From Pseudotabrizicola algicola (GTDB lineage Bacteria; Pseudomonadota; Alphaproteobacteria; Rhodobacterales; Rhodobacteraceae): a stretch of 64,000 nt of DNA. Made by a program: the position numbers and the translations under genes. The notes beneath the pieces are model-generated. The model worked only from the letters and a program-made list of their open reading frames with translations, was not told the DNA's origin and searched no databases. The stretch lies in NCBI RefSeq assembly GCF_010915705.1, contig NZ_JAAIKE010000002.1, forward strand, positions 310,001-374,000, in the 5' to 3' direction. This document shows, in pieces, positions 1-9,049 of the stretch (position 1 is its first letter; every line of letters begins with the position of its first letter).

Positions 1-1
1 T

Positions 2-772
2 GTCGGCCTGATCGAGCTTTCCGCCGAACACGCCGGGGCCGAGGTGCTGATCCGCGTGCGTGACGACGGGCGCGGCATGGACCCGGCACGCATCCGGGCC
101 AAGGCCGTGGCGCAGGGCCTGATTTCCGCCGATACCATCCTGACGGAATCGCAGATTTTCGCGCTGGTGTTCGAACCGGGCTTCTCGACCGCCGAAAAGG
201 TCACCGAGCTTTCGGGGCGCGGCGTGGGCATGGATGTGGTGCGCCGCACCATCGAAAGCCTGCGCGGCAGTCTCGAGATCGAATCGAAGATGGGCCACGG
301 CACCACCGTCACCCTGCGCCTGCCGCTGACACTGGCCATCATCGAGGGCCTGCTGATCGAAGTCGCGGGCGAGCGCTACACCCTGCCGATGGCCAGCGTG
401 CAGGAAATCGTCGAGCTGCCCGCCGACAAGGCACAGCCGAAAAAGTCGGGTGATTTTCTCGATATCCGCGGGCGCTTCGTGCCGTTCCTTCGGATGCGCG
501 CCATGTTCGACTGTGCCGGACAGCCCGGACCCGAACAGAACGTGGTGATCGTGATGTCGGGTGAAAACCGTGTCGGCCTCGTGGTGGACCGGATCGTCGG
601 GACCAACCAGACGGTCATCAAGCAGATGTCGAAACTGCACGCCGGTGTGCGGGCGGTTTCGGGGGCCACGATCCTTGGCGACGGCTCGGTGGCGCTCATC
701 CTCGATGTGGCCCATCTCGTCGGCATGGGCCGCAGCCAGCAAGAGCCGCAAGGCCGGGAGGTGGCGGCATGA
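2..772 (+). CDS. cheA: Chemotaxis histidine kinase CheA, C-terminal part
   Basis: This is the 3' end of a CheA sensor kinase whose 5' part lies outside the window. The visible protein begins inside the ATPase domain: the nucleotide-binding boxes DDGRGMD and GRGVGMDVVR are present, followed by the CheW-like P5 domain (about the last 130 residues) that docks CheW and receptors. CheA autophosphorylates under receptor control and passes phosphate to CheY and CheB. The reading frame is open from base 2. Its TGA overlaps the ATG of the following cheW (ATGA), so translation is probably coupled. The His-containing P1 domain cannot be checked here. Confidence 0.95.
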   Translation, partial: VGLIELSAEHAGAEVLIRVRDDGRGMDPARIRAKAVAQGLISADTILTESQIFALVFEPGFSTAEKVTELSGRGVGMDVVRRTIESLRGSLEIESKMGHGTTVTLRLPLTLAIIEGLLIEVAGERYTLPMASVQEIVELPADKAQPKKSGDFLDIRGRFVPFLRMRAMFDCAGQPGPEQNVVIVMSGENRVGLVVDRIVGTNQTVIKQMSKLHAGVRAVSGATILGDGSVALILDVAHLVGMGRSQQEPQGREVAA

Positions 773-1242
773 GACTGCAAGACATCAAACGCGACAGGAC
801 CGTCACCGTGGTGACAATGGCACTGGGGGCGCAGACCCTCGCGATCCCTGCGCCTCTCCTGCGCGAAATCCTTGATCCGCTGCCGGTCACGCGGGTGCCG
901 GGCGCCGGCCCGCATGTGCCGGGTGTGGTGAACGTGCGCGGCTCGGTCGTGCCTCTGGCCGACCTCAAGCATGTGCTGTCGATCACCAACGAGGGCCATG
1001 ACGAGCGTCGCCGCATCCTCGTGCTGGAAATCACCCTCGGCGGCGAAGCGGCAGTCGTCGCCATCTCTGCCGATGCGGTCCACGAGGTCACCACGGTCGA
1101 GACGCATCTGATCGAGCCTGTCCCGACCACCGCGCAGGCCTGGCCACCCGATTATCTGACTGGTCTTTACCGGGGCGCCAGCGGCTTCGTGCTGCTGCCC
1201 AACCTCGAGATGATCTTCGCAAACCTTGCCAACCAGCTCTGA
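769..1242 (+). CDS. cheW: Chemotaxis coupling protein CheW (copy 1)
   Basis: A 157-residue single-domain CheW scaffold protein that links receptors to CheA at the inner face of the membrane. It carries the family's [19 protein letters not shown]-like strand and the [15 protein letters not shown] segment (about residues 45-65) that every CheW shows. The start is fixed by the ATGA overlap with cheA. It lies directly before a receptor gene, and a second cheW follows the receptor, so two couplers are made from one operon. Sequence differences from the second copy suggest non-identical partners, which is an inference. Confidence 0.94.
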   Translation: MRLQDIKRDRTVTVVTMALGAQTLAIPAPLLREILDPLPVTRVPGAGPHVPGVVNVRGSVVPLADLKHVLSITNEGHDERRRILVLEITLGGEAAVVAISADAVHEVTTVETHLIEPVPTTAQAWPPDYLTGLYRGASGFVLLPNLEMIFANLANQL

Positions 1243-1253
1243 AGGAGCTTGCC

Positions 1254-2921
1254 ATGAGACTGACAATCAAAGCGAAACTGATCGGCACGCTGACCCTTGT
1301 CTTCGTGCTTTGGGGCTTTTCAACCTTCCTGGCCGTGACAAAGCTGGGCGTTGCGAATGAAAACTACAACAACGCGCTGGAGGTGGACGTCGCCCAACTG
1401 CTCGAGATCGAGGACATCGTCACGGCGAAGCTGAGTGTCCGTCTGGCGGTTGGACGAGTTCTGATCGGCCTGCCGAACGCCCCGGCCGATCACATTCCCA
1501 ATCTGCGCAAGGAAATCGAAACCCAGGCCGCGAACGTCGACCGGCTTATCGCAGAGTTGCGTGCAACCGCGTCATCCGACGAGATGACGCGCGCCATCGA
1601 TACGTTCGAGCAAATCCACAAAGACGCCTACAACCTGAACGGCCGAATTGTGCAGGCCGAACTGGCAGGCCAAGGCGATCTTGCAAACACGCTCTATCAC
1701 ATTGACGGCCAGCGCAGCGCCGAGGCCATCACGACATCCCTGGGCGAAATGCGCCGCATCGTGACGGAACGCGCCCGCGCCAACGAGAACGCGACCGCCG
1801 CGCAATATGCAACCTCGCGTCAGGAAATGATCCTGCTCTTCTCGGTCTCGGCGGTCATCGCGCTCATCTCGGTCACCCTGATCCTGATCGGCATCTCGCG
1901 CGGGCTCAAGCAGGCCGTAGCGCTGGCGCAACTGGTTGCCGAGGGCGATCTGCGCAAATCGCCCACGCTCAAGGGCAATGACGAAGTCACCGATCTTCTG
2001 CGCGCCCAAAACGACATGATCACCAAGCTGCGCGAAGTCGTCGGCGCGGTGAACAGCGCCGCGCGCAACGTGGCCTCTGGCTCGACCCAGATGGCGGCCA
2101 CATCGGAAGAACTGACGCAGGGCGCCACCCAGCAGGCCGCCTCGACCGAGGAATCTTCGGCAGCCGTCGAACAGATGGCCGCAAACATCAAGCAAAGCTC
2201 GGACAACGCCTCGCTGACCGAAACCATCGCGACCAAATCCGCGCAAGACGCCCGCCAGAGCGGCAAGGCCGTGGCCGATGCCGTGCAGGCCATGCAGACC
2301 ATCGCCGACCGCATCATGATCGTGCAGGAAATCGCACGCCAGACCGACCTTCTGGCGCTCAACGCCGCGGTCGAAGCGGCCCGCGCGGGCGAACATGGCC
2401 GCGGCTTTGCCGTGGTGGCCGCCGAAGTGCGCAAACTGGCCGAACGCAGCCAGACCGCAGCGGCTGAAATCTCCTCGCTCTCGGCCTCGACCGTGCGCAC
2501 GGCGGCAAGCGCGGGCGAAATGCTGCTGGGCCTTGTCCCCGATATCGAGAAGACCTCGGCGCTGGTGACCGAAATCACCGTCGCCTCGCGCGAACTCGCC
2601 ACCGGCTCGGCACAGATCAGCGTGTCGATCCAGCAGCTTGACAAGGTCACGCAGGAAAACACCTCTGCCGCCGAACAGCTGTCGTCCAGCGCCTCCGAAC
2701 TGGCCAGCCAGGCCGATGCGCTTGCCGAAGCCATTGGCTTCTTCCGCACCGACGAAGGCATGTCGCAAAAACCGGCAACCCAGCGCAAGGTGTCCCTCGC
2801 CTCGCGCGGGGCAGCAAAAGCCAAGGCCCGCCCCGTGGCGGTCGATGGCGGCTTCGACTTCGATCTTGGCGACGCAGCGGACGATCTCGACGCCCGCTTC
2901 AGCAGCCGCAGCGCGGCCTGA
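1254..2921 (+). CDS. Methyl-accepting chemotaxis protein (transmembrane receptor)
   Basis: A 555-residue chemoreceptor. Residues 9-29 form TM1, about 30-190 a periplasmic helical domain of the four-helix-bundle sort, 192-213 TM2, then a HAMP domain and a long cytoplasmic helical hairpin. The hairpin tip is canonical ([20 protein letters not shown] then [18 protein letters not shown]). A good ribosome site (GAAGGAG) precedes the ATG. The C-terminus ends in a short Ala/Lys/Asp-rich tail and has no NWETF-type pentapeptide for tethering CheR or CheB. The ligand is unknown. It is flanked by two cheW genes in the same operon. Confidence 0.95.
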   Translation: MRLTIKAKLIGTLTLVFVLWGFSTFLAVTKLGVANENYNNALEVDVAQLLEIEDIVTAKLSVRLAVGRVLIGLPNAPADHIPNLRKEIETQAANVDRLIAELRATASSDEMTRAIDTFEQIHKDAYNLNGRIVQAELAGQGDLANTLYHIDGQRSAEAITTSLGEMRRIVTERARANENATAAQYATSRQEMILLFSVSAVIALISVTLILIGISRGLKQAVALAQLVAEGDLRKSPTLKGNDEVTDLLRAQNDMITKLREVVGAVNSAARNVASGSTQMAATSEELTQGATQQAASTEESSAAVEQMAANIKQSSDNASLTETIATKSAQDARQSGKAVADAVQAMQTIADRIMIVQEIARQTDLLALNAAVEAARAGEHGRGFAVVAAEVRKLAERSQTAAAEISSLSASTVRTAASAGEMLLGLVPDIEKTSALVTEITVASRELATGSAQISVSIQQLDKVTQENTSAAEQLSSSASELASQADALAEAIGFFRTDEGMSQKPATQRKVSLASRGAAKAKARPVAVDGGFDFDLGDAADDLDARFSSRSAA

Positions 2922-2932
2922 GGGTGTCCGCC

Positions 2933-3424
2933 ATGAGCGAAAGCGTGGATGTGGTCACCTTCATCGCAGACATGTCGCTGTATGCGGTTCCGGTCAGCCG
3001 GGTGCAGGAAATCCTTGACCTGCGTCCGGTGGCGGCGATGCCCAACGCACCCGCCCACCTGATCGGCATCATCGACCTGCGCGGCGCGAACATTCCGGTG
3101 GTCGATCTGCGCTGCCTGCTCGGCAGACCCAAAGGCGAGGATACGGCACAAAGCCGCATCCTCGTGGTCTGGGTGTCCTATGGCACGGGCCGCGTGATCC
3201 TCGGGATCAAGACCGACCGCGTGATCGAGGTCACCGCGCTGGATGATCCGCAGTTGCGCCCGCTGGAAGAGGCGGAGCTGCTGCGCTGGTCCGGCAGCGC
3301 CATCGCCGGAATCGGGCGGCGCAAGGGCGAGGTGGTCAGCGTGCTTGACCTCGACCGCCTCTTTGACCGCATCGAACTGGCAAAGGCCCCCGCCATCGCC
3401 GAAGACGCCGAGGCGGTGGCCTGA
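2933..3424 (+). CDS. cheW: Chemotaxis coupling protein CheW (copy 2)
   Basis: A second CheW-domain protein (163 residues) with the VPVSRVQEILDLRPV and HLIGIIDLRGANIPVVDLR segments diagnostic of the family. It couples receptor arrays to CheA. I chose the ATG at 2933 over an in-frame GTG nine bases earlier because the protein then starts MSESVDVV and an AGGGTG ribosome site is correctly spaced. It has a longer C-terminal tail than copy 1. It is followed after one base by cheR. Confidence 0.93.
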   Translation: MSESVDVVTFIADMSLYAVPVSRVQEILDLRPVAAMPNAPAHLIGIIDLRGANIPVVDLRCLLGRPKGEDTAQSRILVVWVSYGTGRVILGIKTDRVIEVTALDDPQLRPLEEAELLRWSGSAIAGIGRRKGEVVSVLDLDRLFDRIELAKAPAIAEDAEAVA

Positions 3425-3425
3425 C

Positions 3426-4271
3426 ATGATCGAAGCCGCATCTCCGAAGACCCCGCATCGTGACCGCTTCCGCGAACTGATACGGTCACTCACGGGGATC
3501 AGCCTTCCTCCCAGCAAGGTCCAGATGATCGACCAGCGCTTGCGCCGGCGCGTCGTGGCCTTTGGCCTCACCGATACCGAAAGCTATCTTGAACAGTTGC
3601 TGGGCGGCAGCCTGCCCGACAACGAACTGCGCACCGTGATCGACCTGATCACCACCAACACCACCAGTTTTTTCCGCGAACCCAATCATTTCGACTTTCT
3701 GGTCGAAACCATCGCGCCAAAGGTCGCCGCGCGGGGCCGCCCGGGGCGACCGGCGCGGCTCAAACTGTGGTCGGCCGCCTCGTCCGAAGGGGCCGAGGCC
3801 TATACCGCCGCCATGATGCTGGAAGAGGCACGGCGGGGGGGCCACGATTTCGACTTTGCCATCCTCGGCACCGACCTCAGCGAGCGCATGGTCGAACGCG
3901 CCAATGCGGCCGTCTATGGCACCGACCAGCTTACCACCGTGCCGCCGGAACTGCTGCGCCGGTATTTCTTGTCCTCGCGTGATCCCGGCCTTGCGGGCAA
4001 GGCCCGCGTGGTGCCGGACCTGCGGCGGCGGGTCAAGTTCCGCAACCTCAACCTGATGGACACCAGATATCCGGTCGACCGTGACGTCGACGTGATCTTC
4101 CTGCGCAACATCCTGATCTATTTCGACCCCGCCACCAAGGAACAGGTCGTCGATCGCCTGGCAGGGCATCTGCGACCCGGCGGGTATCTGATCGTGGGCC
4201 ATGCCGAAAGCATGGTCGTGCGGTGCAGCGCCTTGCGGCAGGTCAAGCCGACGATTTTTCAGAAGAACTGA
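3426..4271 (+). CDS. cheR: Chemotaxis protein methyltransferase CheR
   Basis: A 281-residue SAM-dependent methyltransferase that methylates glutamates on chemoreceptor helices for adaptation. The N-terminal helical domain (to about residue 75) is followed by TTNTTSFFREPNHFDFL, the SAM-binding LKLWSAASSEGAEAYTAAM segment and the VIFLRNILIYFDP motif, all CheR hallmarks. The ATG at 3426 lies one base after the cheW stop region and gives the usual family length; a longer open frame upstream overlaps cheW and is spurious. It works opposite CheB, encoded immediately downstream. Confidence 0.95.
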   Translation: MIEAASPKTPHRDRFRELIRSLTGISLPPSKVQMIDQRLRRRVVAFGLTDTESYLEQLLGGSLPDNELRTVIDLITTNTTSFFREPNHFDFLVETIAPKVAARGRPGRPARLKLWSAASSEGAEAYTAAMMLEEARRGGHDFDFAILGTDLSERMVERANAAVYGTDQLTTVPPELLRRYFLSSRDPGLAGKARVVPDLRRRVKFRNLNLMDTRYPVDRDVDVIFLRNILIYFDPATKEQVVDRLAGHLRPGGYLIVGHAESMVVRCSALRQVKPTIFQKN

Positions 4272-4274
4272 CTC

Positions 4275-5384
4275 ATGGCTGTCTTTGTATCCGAACCTGT
4301 CAAAGTGCTGATCGTGGACGATTCCGCCTCCGCCCGCGCCATGCTCCGGTGCATTGTCGAAAGCGATCCGGCGCTCGTGGTCATCGGGGCGGCTGCGGAT
4401 GCGTTTTCCGCCGTAAAGTTGATGAAACTGGAACTTCCCGATGTGATCTTGCTCGATCTGGAATTGCCCGGAATGGATGGCACGACCTTTCTGAAGCGGA
4501 TCATGGCCCAGCGCCCGATTCCGGTCGTGGTCTGTTCGGGCATGGGCGCGGGCGGCTCCGAACAGACCCTCGCCGCGCTCGAGGCGGGCGCGGTCGATGT
4601 GATCCTCAAGCCGAACGCGCGTGACGAACGCGCAAGGGCCGAAGCGCAGGTCAGAATCTGCGACGCCCTTCGCGCGGCCAGCCAGTCGCGCGGGGCGCGG
4701 CATGTCAGTGCCAGCGCGGTGCGTGCCCCCGGCACCAAGCTTTCGCCGGACGAGGTGCTGCCGCCGCCGAACCCCTCGCGCCCCGTTCCGGTGACCGAGC
4801 CCATCGTCGTCATCGGTGCCTCGACCGGCGGCACCGAGGCGCTGCGGCAGATCCTCGTGGCCCTGCCGCCCGATGCCCCCGCCATCGCCATCGTCCAGCA
4901 CATGCCCCCCGGCTTTACCGCAGCCTTCGCGCGCCGGATGGACGGGCTGTGCCAGATCCGCGTGACCGAGGCGGTCGATGGCGTGATGATGCGCAAGGGC
5001 GAGGCGGTGATCGCACCGGGCGACTACCACATGATCCTGCGGCGCCTGTCCTCCGGCTACCGCGTCAGCATCACCGACGGCCCGCAGGTCAGCCGCCACC
5101 GCCCCTCGGTCGATGTGCTGTTCCGCTCCGCCGCGACAGCCGCAGGCCGCAACGCCCTTGGCATCATCCTCACCGGCATGGGCGATGATGGCGCGCTCTG
5201 TCTGGGCGAGATGAAGGCAAGCGGCGCGCTGACCGTGGCGCAGGACGAGGCCAGCTCGGTCGTCTACGGCATGCCCCGCGAAGCCGTCCGCATCGGCAGC
5301 GCCCTCCAGTCCCTGTCGCTCGACCGGATGGCCGCGGCAATCATGGGCTTTGCCCGCCGTCACAATTCAGGAGTGCAGGCATGA
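4275..5384 (+). CDS. cheB: Chemotaxis response regulator methylesterase CheB
   Basis: A 369-residue protein-glutamate methylesterase/deamidase. Residues 9-125 are a receiver domain with the phospho-acceptor Asp61 in ILLDLELPGMDGT. A proline-rich linker leads to the esterase domain (about 173-365) with the catalytic triad visible as Ser183 (GASTGG), His209 (VQHMPPGF) and Asp305 (GMGDDGA). It removes methyl groups from receptors after phosphorylation by CheA. It lies three bases after cheR. Its TGA overlaps the next ATG, so the downstream receptor-like gene is translationally coupled. Confidence 0.96.
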   Translation: MAVFVSEPVKVLIVDDSASARAMLRCIVESDPALVVIGAAADAFSAVKLMKLELPDVILLDLELPGMDGTTFLKRIMAQRPIPVVVCSGMGAGGSEQTLAALEAGAVDVILKPNARDERARAEAQVRICDALRAASQSRGARHVSASAVRAPGTKLSPDEVLPPPNPSRPVPVTEPIVVIGASTGGTEALRQILVALPPDAPAIAIVQHMPPGFTAAFARRMDGLCQIRVTEAVDGVMMRKGEAVIAPGDYHMILRRLSSGYRVSITDGPQVSRHRPSVDVLFRSAATAAGRNALGIILTGMGDDGALCLGEMKASGALTVAQDEASSVVYGMPREAVRIGSALQSLSLDRMAAAIMGFARRHNSGVQA

Positions 5385-7138
5385 CATACGCACCGCCCGT
5401 CCGCACCAGACTCGCGTCATGGATCCCGTCCGAAACCCTGACCCACGCGCTCGGCCTGACCGAGACCTGCTTTCTGGAAGCGGGCGACAGTCTGGCCCAT
5501 GCGGTCAACGCCCTGCACGAAACCCAATCGCTCTTTGCGCGGCTGGAGCAGACCCTCGGCGATGAAACCGGCGCCCATCTCGCCCAGCTCATCGCCAAGA
5601 GCTTTGCCAATGTCGACGGCCTGCGCGCCGATTTTGACCGCTTCCTGCACCAGAGCCTCACGCTGCGGCTGGCGGTGCGCAATGTGCGCGCCGAGGTGAA
5701 CGAGCTTGACCGCGTGGTGCGCACCATCTCCAGCGTCTCGGTCAACGCGCGCATCCTCGGCAATGCCCTGACCCCGCCCAGCCAGCAGGTGAACTCTTTC
5801 GTCGAGCGGCTGGCCCAGATGTCCTCCGAGGCGGAAACCATCCTGCGCGAGGTGAAAGGCGCGATGGCCGGCATCGGGCAAGACACCGATATGATGGACG
5901 AAACCCTGCAAGAGCTGTCGCAGCACCTGCGCCAGCAGGTCCTGCCCGCCATCGCCCGCTTTGCCACCGTCGCCCAGAAGGTGCAGGACGGCCGCACGGA
6001 AATGTCGGAAGTCAGCGCCCGGCTGGCCGCGCAGATGAAGACGATCTTCAACGAGGTTTCGCAACTCATCATCGCGCTGCAGACCGGCGACTCCACCCGC
6101 CAGCGGCTGGAACGGGTGAAGGACGTGTTGGGCAATGTGCCTGCCTCGGGGCCTTCCGGTCCGGGCGCCGGCCTTGCCGGGGTGCTCATCCGTCTGGCAC
6201 GCGCGCTCACCCACTCCGCACGGCAGGACGCGCTGGCCGAGGTCGATCTGTCCATCACCGCGCTCGATGTCGTCCGGCGCAACGCCGATCACGCCATGCA
6301 ATCGGCGCGGCAGTTCTATTTCTCGCGCGCCGGACGGCGCAGCGACGGAGCAGCGGCTGCGGAAAGCTCGGACGGGCTGGATGACGGGCTCGAACGGGTG
6401 CGCCGCCATCTCCTCGCCATGCACAGCCGCGCCGAAGCACTGGGCGGGCGTCTCGATGTCATCATGAAACACGAAGTGCGCATCCGCCAGATCGCCCAGC
6501 ATATCCGCCTCTCGGGCCTCAATGCGGTGCTGGTCTGCGCCAAACTGGGCGAAGAAGGCCGCTCGCTGCGCGAATTGGCGCAATGGCTGCGCGCGCTGAC
6601 CGATGAAAGCGATGCCATCGTGCTGCGGCTTCAGGGCCATCTGGCCGAAACCCGCACCCGGACCGACGAGGCCGCGCGCGGCGGCGTGCAGCGGCTCGAA
6701 GGCGCGCTGTCGGGCTTTGTCGGCGATGCGGAAAAGCTCAACACGGCGATGACGCTTATCAAGGATACGGTCACCGAAACCGCGCATGGCTTTGACAAGG
6801 TCGGCAAGATCCTTCCCGTGTATCTGGGCGTGGCGGGCGAACGGCTGACCAGATTCCGCGCCTCGCTCGATGGTCTTGCCGAATTCACCTCGCGGCTCGA
6901 CCTTCTCGGCGCGGTGACGGCAGGGCCTTCGACGCCCTTTGCCGAAGGCTCCGAAGAACTGGCAACCCTGTCGCGCCTGCGCTCGCGCTATACCGCGCAA
7001 CAAGACCGCATGACGCATGATTCCGTGGTCGCGGCCTTCCTTTCGGATGATGGCAGCGCGCAGGCAGACAGGCCCGTCGCGGCCCCCGCCCCGCGTGCCG
7101 CCGCCGCCGAAGAGGCGCTTGACGACATCCTGTTCTGA
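5381..7138 (+). CDS. Degenerate receptor-like helical protein of the chemotaxis operon
   Basis: A 585-residue cytoplasmic protein without transmembrane segments, translationally coupled to cheB (ATGA). It is largely helical. Two stretches resemble broken chemoreceptor hairpin tips: residues 113-155 (SSVSVNARILGNAL then ERLAQMSSEAE) and 366-410 (IAQHIRLSGLNAV then GEEGRSLRELAQWLRALTDES), which align by eye with the canonical IAxQTNLLALNAxIEAARAGExGRGFxVVAxEVRxLAxxS. Between them (about 238-250) lies DSTRQRLERVKDVL, a motif met in MCP-like helical proteins. The tail is Ala/Pro-rich. The operon position implies a role in chemotaxis signalling or adaptation. I do not recognise a named family. Confidence 0.75.
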   Translation: MTYAPPVRTRLASWIPSETLTHALGLTETCFLEAGDSLAHAVNALHETQSLFARLEQTLGDETGAHLAQLIAKSFANVDGLRADFDRFLHQSLTLRLAVRNVRAEVNELDRVVRTISSVSVNARILGNALTPPSQQVNSFVERLAQMSSEAETILREVKGAMAGIGQDTDMMDETLQELSQHLRQQVLPAIARFATVAQKVQDGRTEMSEVSARLAAQMKTIFNEVSQLIIALQTGDSTRQRLERVKDVLGNVPASGPSGPGAGLAGVLIRLARALTHSARQDALAEVDLSITALDVVRRNADHAMQSARQFYFSRAGRRSDGAAAAESSDGLDDGLERVRRHLLAMHSRAEALGGRLDVIMKHEVRIRQIAQHIRLSGLNAVLVCAKLGEEGRSLRELAQWLRALTDESDAIVLRLQGHLAETRTRTDEAARGGVQRLEGALSGFVGDAEKLNTAMTLIKDTVTETAHGFDKVGKILPVYLGVAGERLTRFRASLDGLAEFTSRLDLLGAVTAGPSTPFAEGSEELATLSRLRSRYTAQQDRMTHDSVVAAFLSDDGSAQADRPVAAPAPRAAAAEEALDDILF

Positions 7139-7173
7139 CTGCGCCGCCCCAAAGCAGACGCCGCGCAGACGCA

Positions 7174-7198
7174 GCGCCGCCCCTGACAGGGGGCGCGC
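7174..7198. terminator. GC hairpin between convergent genes
   Basis: An imperfect inverted repeat with four base pairs, two mismatches and four more base pairs around a TGACA loop. It fills the gap between the end of the chemotaxis operon and the end of the oppositely oriented sulP gene. There is no T tract on either strand, so intrinsic termination is only suggested by position. Confidence 0.35.
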
Positions 7199-8689
7199 TC
7201 AATGCGCCGCGATCTTGTCCAGCGCATCCGGCGAGTCATGGATCGCAAGCCGGTCCACGATGGTTCCAGAGGCCGCATTCATGCCGATGATCTCGACCAT
7301 CGCCCCGCCGCGCCGGAACTTCAGCACCGCCATGTCCAGCGCCTGCACCGAACTGATATCCCAGATATGCGCGCGGCTGACATCGATCACCACGCGGTCC
7401 AGCGTCTCGCGGAAATCGAACGCATTCACGAAATCCTCGACCGAGCCATAGAAAAGCTGGCCTTCCACCACATAGCGGCGCGCCCGCCCGTCCGGCGAAA
7501 GCGTGGAACTCACACGGAACAGTCGCGCGATCTTGCCCGCAAAAAAGATGCCCGAAAGCAGCACCCCCACCAGCACCCCGATGGCAAGGTTATGCGTCCA
7601 GACCACCGTCACCACCGTCGCAAGCATCACGATCGAGGACGAGCGCGGATGAAAGGTCAGGTTCCGTATCGACGACCATGAAAAGGTGCCGATGCTGACC
7701 ATGATCATGATCGCCACCAAGGCGGGCATCGGAATCTGCGCCACCCAGTCGCCCAGAAAGACCACCAGCACCAGCAGCACCGCCCCTGCCGTAAAGGCCG
7801 AAAGCCGCCCCCGCCCGCCGGATTTCACGTTGATCATGCTCTGCCCGATCATCGCACAGCCCGCCATGCCGCCGATGAACCCCGTCGCGGTGTTCGCGAT
7901 GCCTTGGCCGATACATTCCTGATCGCGGCTCGATTTCGTATCGGTCAGATCGTCCACAAGGCTCTGCGTCATCAGGCTTTCCAGCAAGCCCACCACCGCA
8001 ATCGCCAGCGAATAGGGCAGGATAATCCAGAGCGTCTCCAGCGTCAGCGGCACATCGGGGATCAGGAACACAGGCAGCGTATCGGGCAGCGCCCCCATGT
8101 CGCCCACGGTCCGCACCTCCCATCCGAAAAACATGGTCAGCGCGGTCAGAACGATGATGGTGACCAAGGGCGATGGCACCGCCTTGGTAACTCGCGGAAA
8201 CAGGTAGATGATGGCAAGGCTCGCCGCCACCAGCACATAGGTCAGCCCGTTCACCGCCCTCGGGTCCAGTTCCGGCAGTTGCGCCATGAAGATCAGGATG
8301 GCCAGCGCGTTGACAAATCCGGTCATCACCGATTTCGACACATAGCGCATCACAAAGCCCAGTCGCAGAAGGCCCATGGCAATCTGGATCAAACCGGTCA
8401 GCACGGTGGCCGCCAGCAGGTATTGCAGCCCGTGGTCGCGCACCAATGTCACCATCAGAACGGCGGTCGCGGCGGTTGCCGCCGAGATCATCCCCGGCCG
8501 GCCGCCGACAAAGGCGATCAGCACCGCGATGGAAAAGCTGGCATAAAGCCCCACCTTGGGGTCAACGCCCGCAATGATGGAAAAGGCAATCGCCTCGGGG
8601 ATCAGCGCAAGCGCAACGACAAGTCCGGCCAGAAGATCGGCGCGGATATTGCCGAACCACTGCGCGCGGTAGGCTTCAAATGAAATCAT
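7199..8689 (-). CDS. SulP-family inorganic anion transporter with STAS domain
   Basis: A 496-residue SLC26/SulP membrane transporter. Residues to about 390 hold ten or more hydrophobic segments, including the family's [24 protein letters not shown] start and the [25 protein letters not shown] signature region. The last 110 residues form a STAS regulatory domain ([20 protein letters not shown]). The likely substrate is sulfate, bicarbonate or another small anion; sequence alone does not decide. The ATG at 8689 has an AGGAAACC ribosome site. A much longer open frame upstream lacks family similarity and is rejected. The gene is preceded by about 360 untranslated bases. Confidence 0.9.
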   Translation of the reverse strand: MISFEAYRAQWFGNIRADLLAGLVVALALIPEAIAFSIIAGVDPKVGLYASFSIAVLIAFVGGRPGMISAATAATAVLMVTLVRDHGLQYLLAATVLTGLIQIAMGLLRLGFVMRYVSKSVMTGFVNALAILIFMAQLPELDPRAVNGLTYVLVAASLAIIYLFPRVTKAVPSPLVTIIVLTALTMFFGWEVRTVGDMGALPDTLPVFLIPDVPLTLETLWIILPYSLAIAVVGLLESLMTQSLVDDLTDTKSSRDQECIGQGIANTATGFIGGMAGCAMIGQSMINVKSGGRGRLSAFTAGAVLLVLVVFLGDWVAQIPMPALVAIMIMVSIGTFSWSSIRNLTFHPRSSSIVMLATVVTVVWTHNLAIGVLVGVLLSGIFFAGKIARLFRVSSTLSPDGRARRYVVEGQLFYGSVEDFVNAFDFRETLDRVVIDVSRAHIWDISSVQALDMAVLKFRRGGAMVEIIGMNAASGTIVDRLAIHDSPDALDKIAAH

Positions 8690-9049
8690 GCAAAGGTTTC
8701 CTGAACGATCCGGGCCAGACGGGCCGCGCATCGATGTTTGATCTGGGTGCCAGTTCAGGTTGTCCGGCGGATCGGCGGCCGGAAGAGCCACCCGGGGATC
8801 GCACCCGGGTCCATGTTCGCTGCGCCATCCGTTACACGGCCCTGCCGGAAAAGCCAAGGCGCAGGCTGCCTGCCACCCGAAAGCCCCGCGCGCCAGTGGC
8901 CCCGGCGTCATCGGAGGCTGGCAAAGTGCTCAGGTCAGTGCGCGGGTCCACACCGCCCGCGCCCGCGGCGAACCCTTAACAAAGCGTGAAGCCCACGGGG
9001 TTAAGTCATTGAAAGTATTATATTTTGCCAATCATCCCCCCGTGTTACA
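8690..9049 (-). promoter_or_regulatory. Long untranslated leader/intergenic region upstream of sulP
   Basis: I see no convincing gene in these 360 bases between the TSUP stop and the sulP start. On the minus strand a TATAAT hexamer lies at 9022-9017 in an A/T-rich patch, a possible -10 element, although no clear -35 is seen. That would give a leader of roughly 320 bases. The leader contains a seven-base-pair inverted repeat ACCCGGG/CCCGGGT (8790-8796 with 8804-8810). The minus strand also reads GCCACTG at 8900-8894, which recalls the core of cobalamin riboswitches, but the B12 box is not recognisable. Function unproven. Confidence 0.4.

Noticed and set aside
1820-3571. Open frame of 583 codons antisense to the receptor and second cheW
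   Set aside because: Shadow of strongly biased codons in real chemotaxis genes; no family features or ribosome site.
8790-8900. tRNA or tmRNA piece on the minus strand (a five-base-pair stem with TGCGATC loop looks like a T arm)
   Set aside because: No matching acceptor 5' strand at tRNA distance, no D or anticodon arm, no CCA and no tag peptide.
8690-8911. N-terminal extension of sulP by 74 codons
   Set aside because: No similarity to SulP N-termini; a good ribosome site marks the ATG at 8689.
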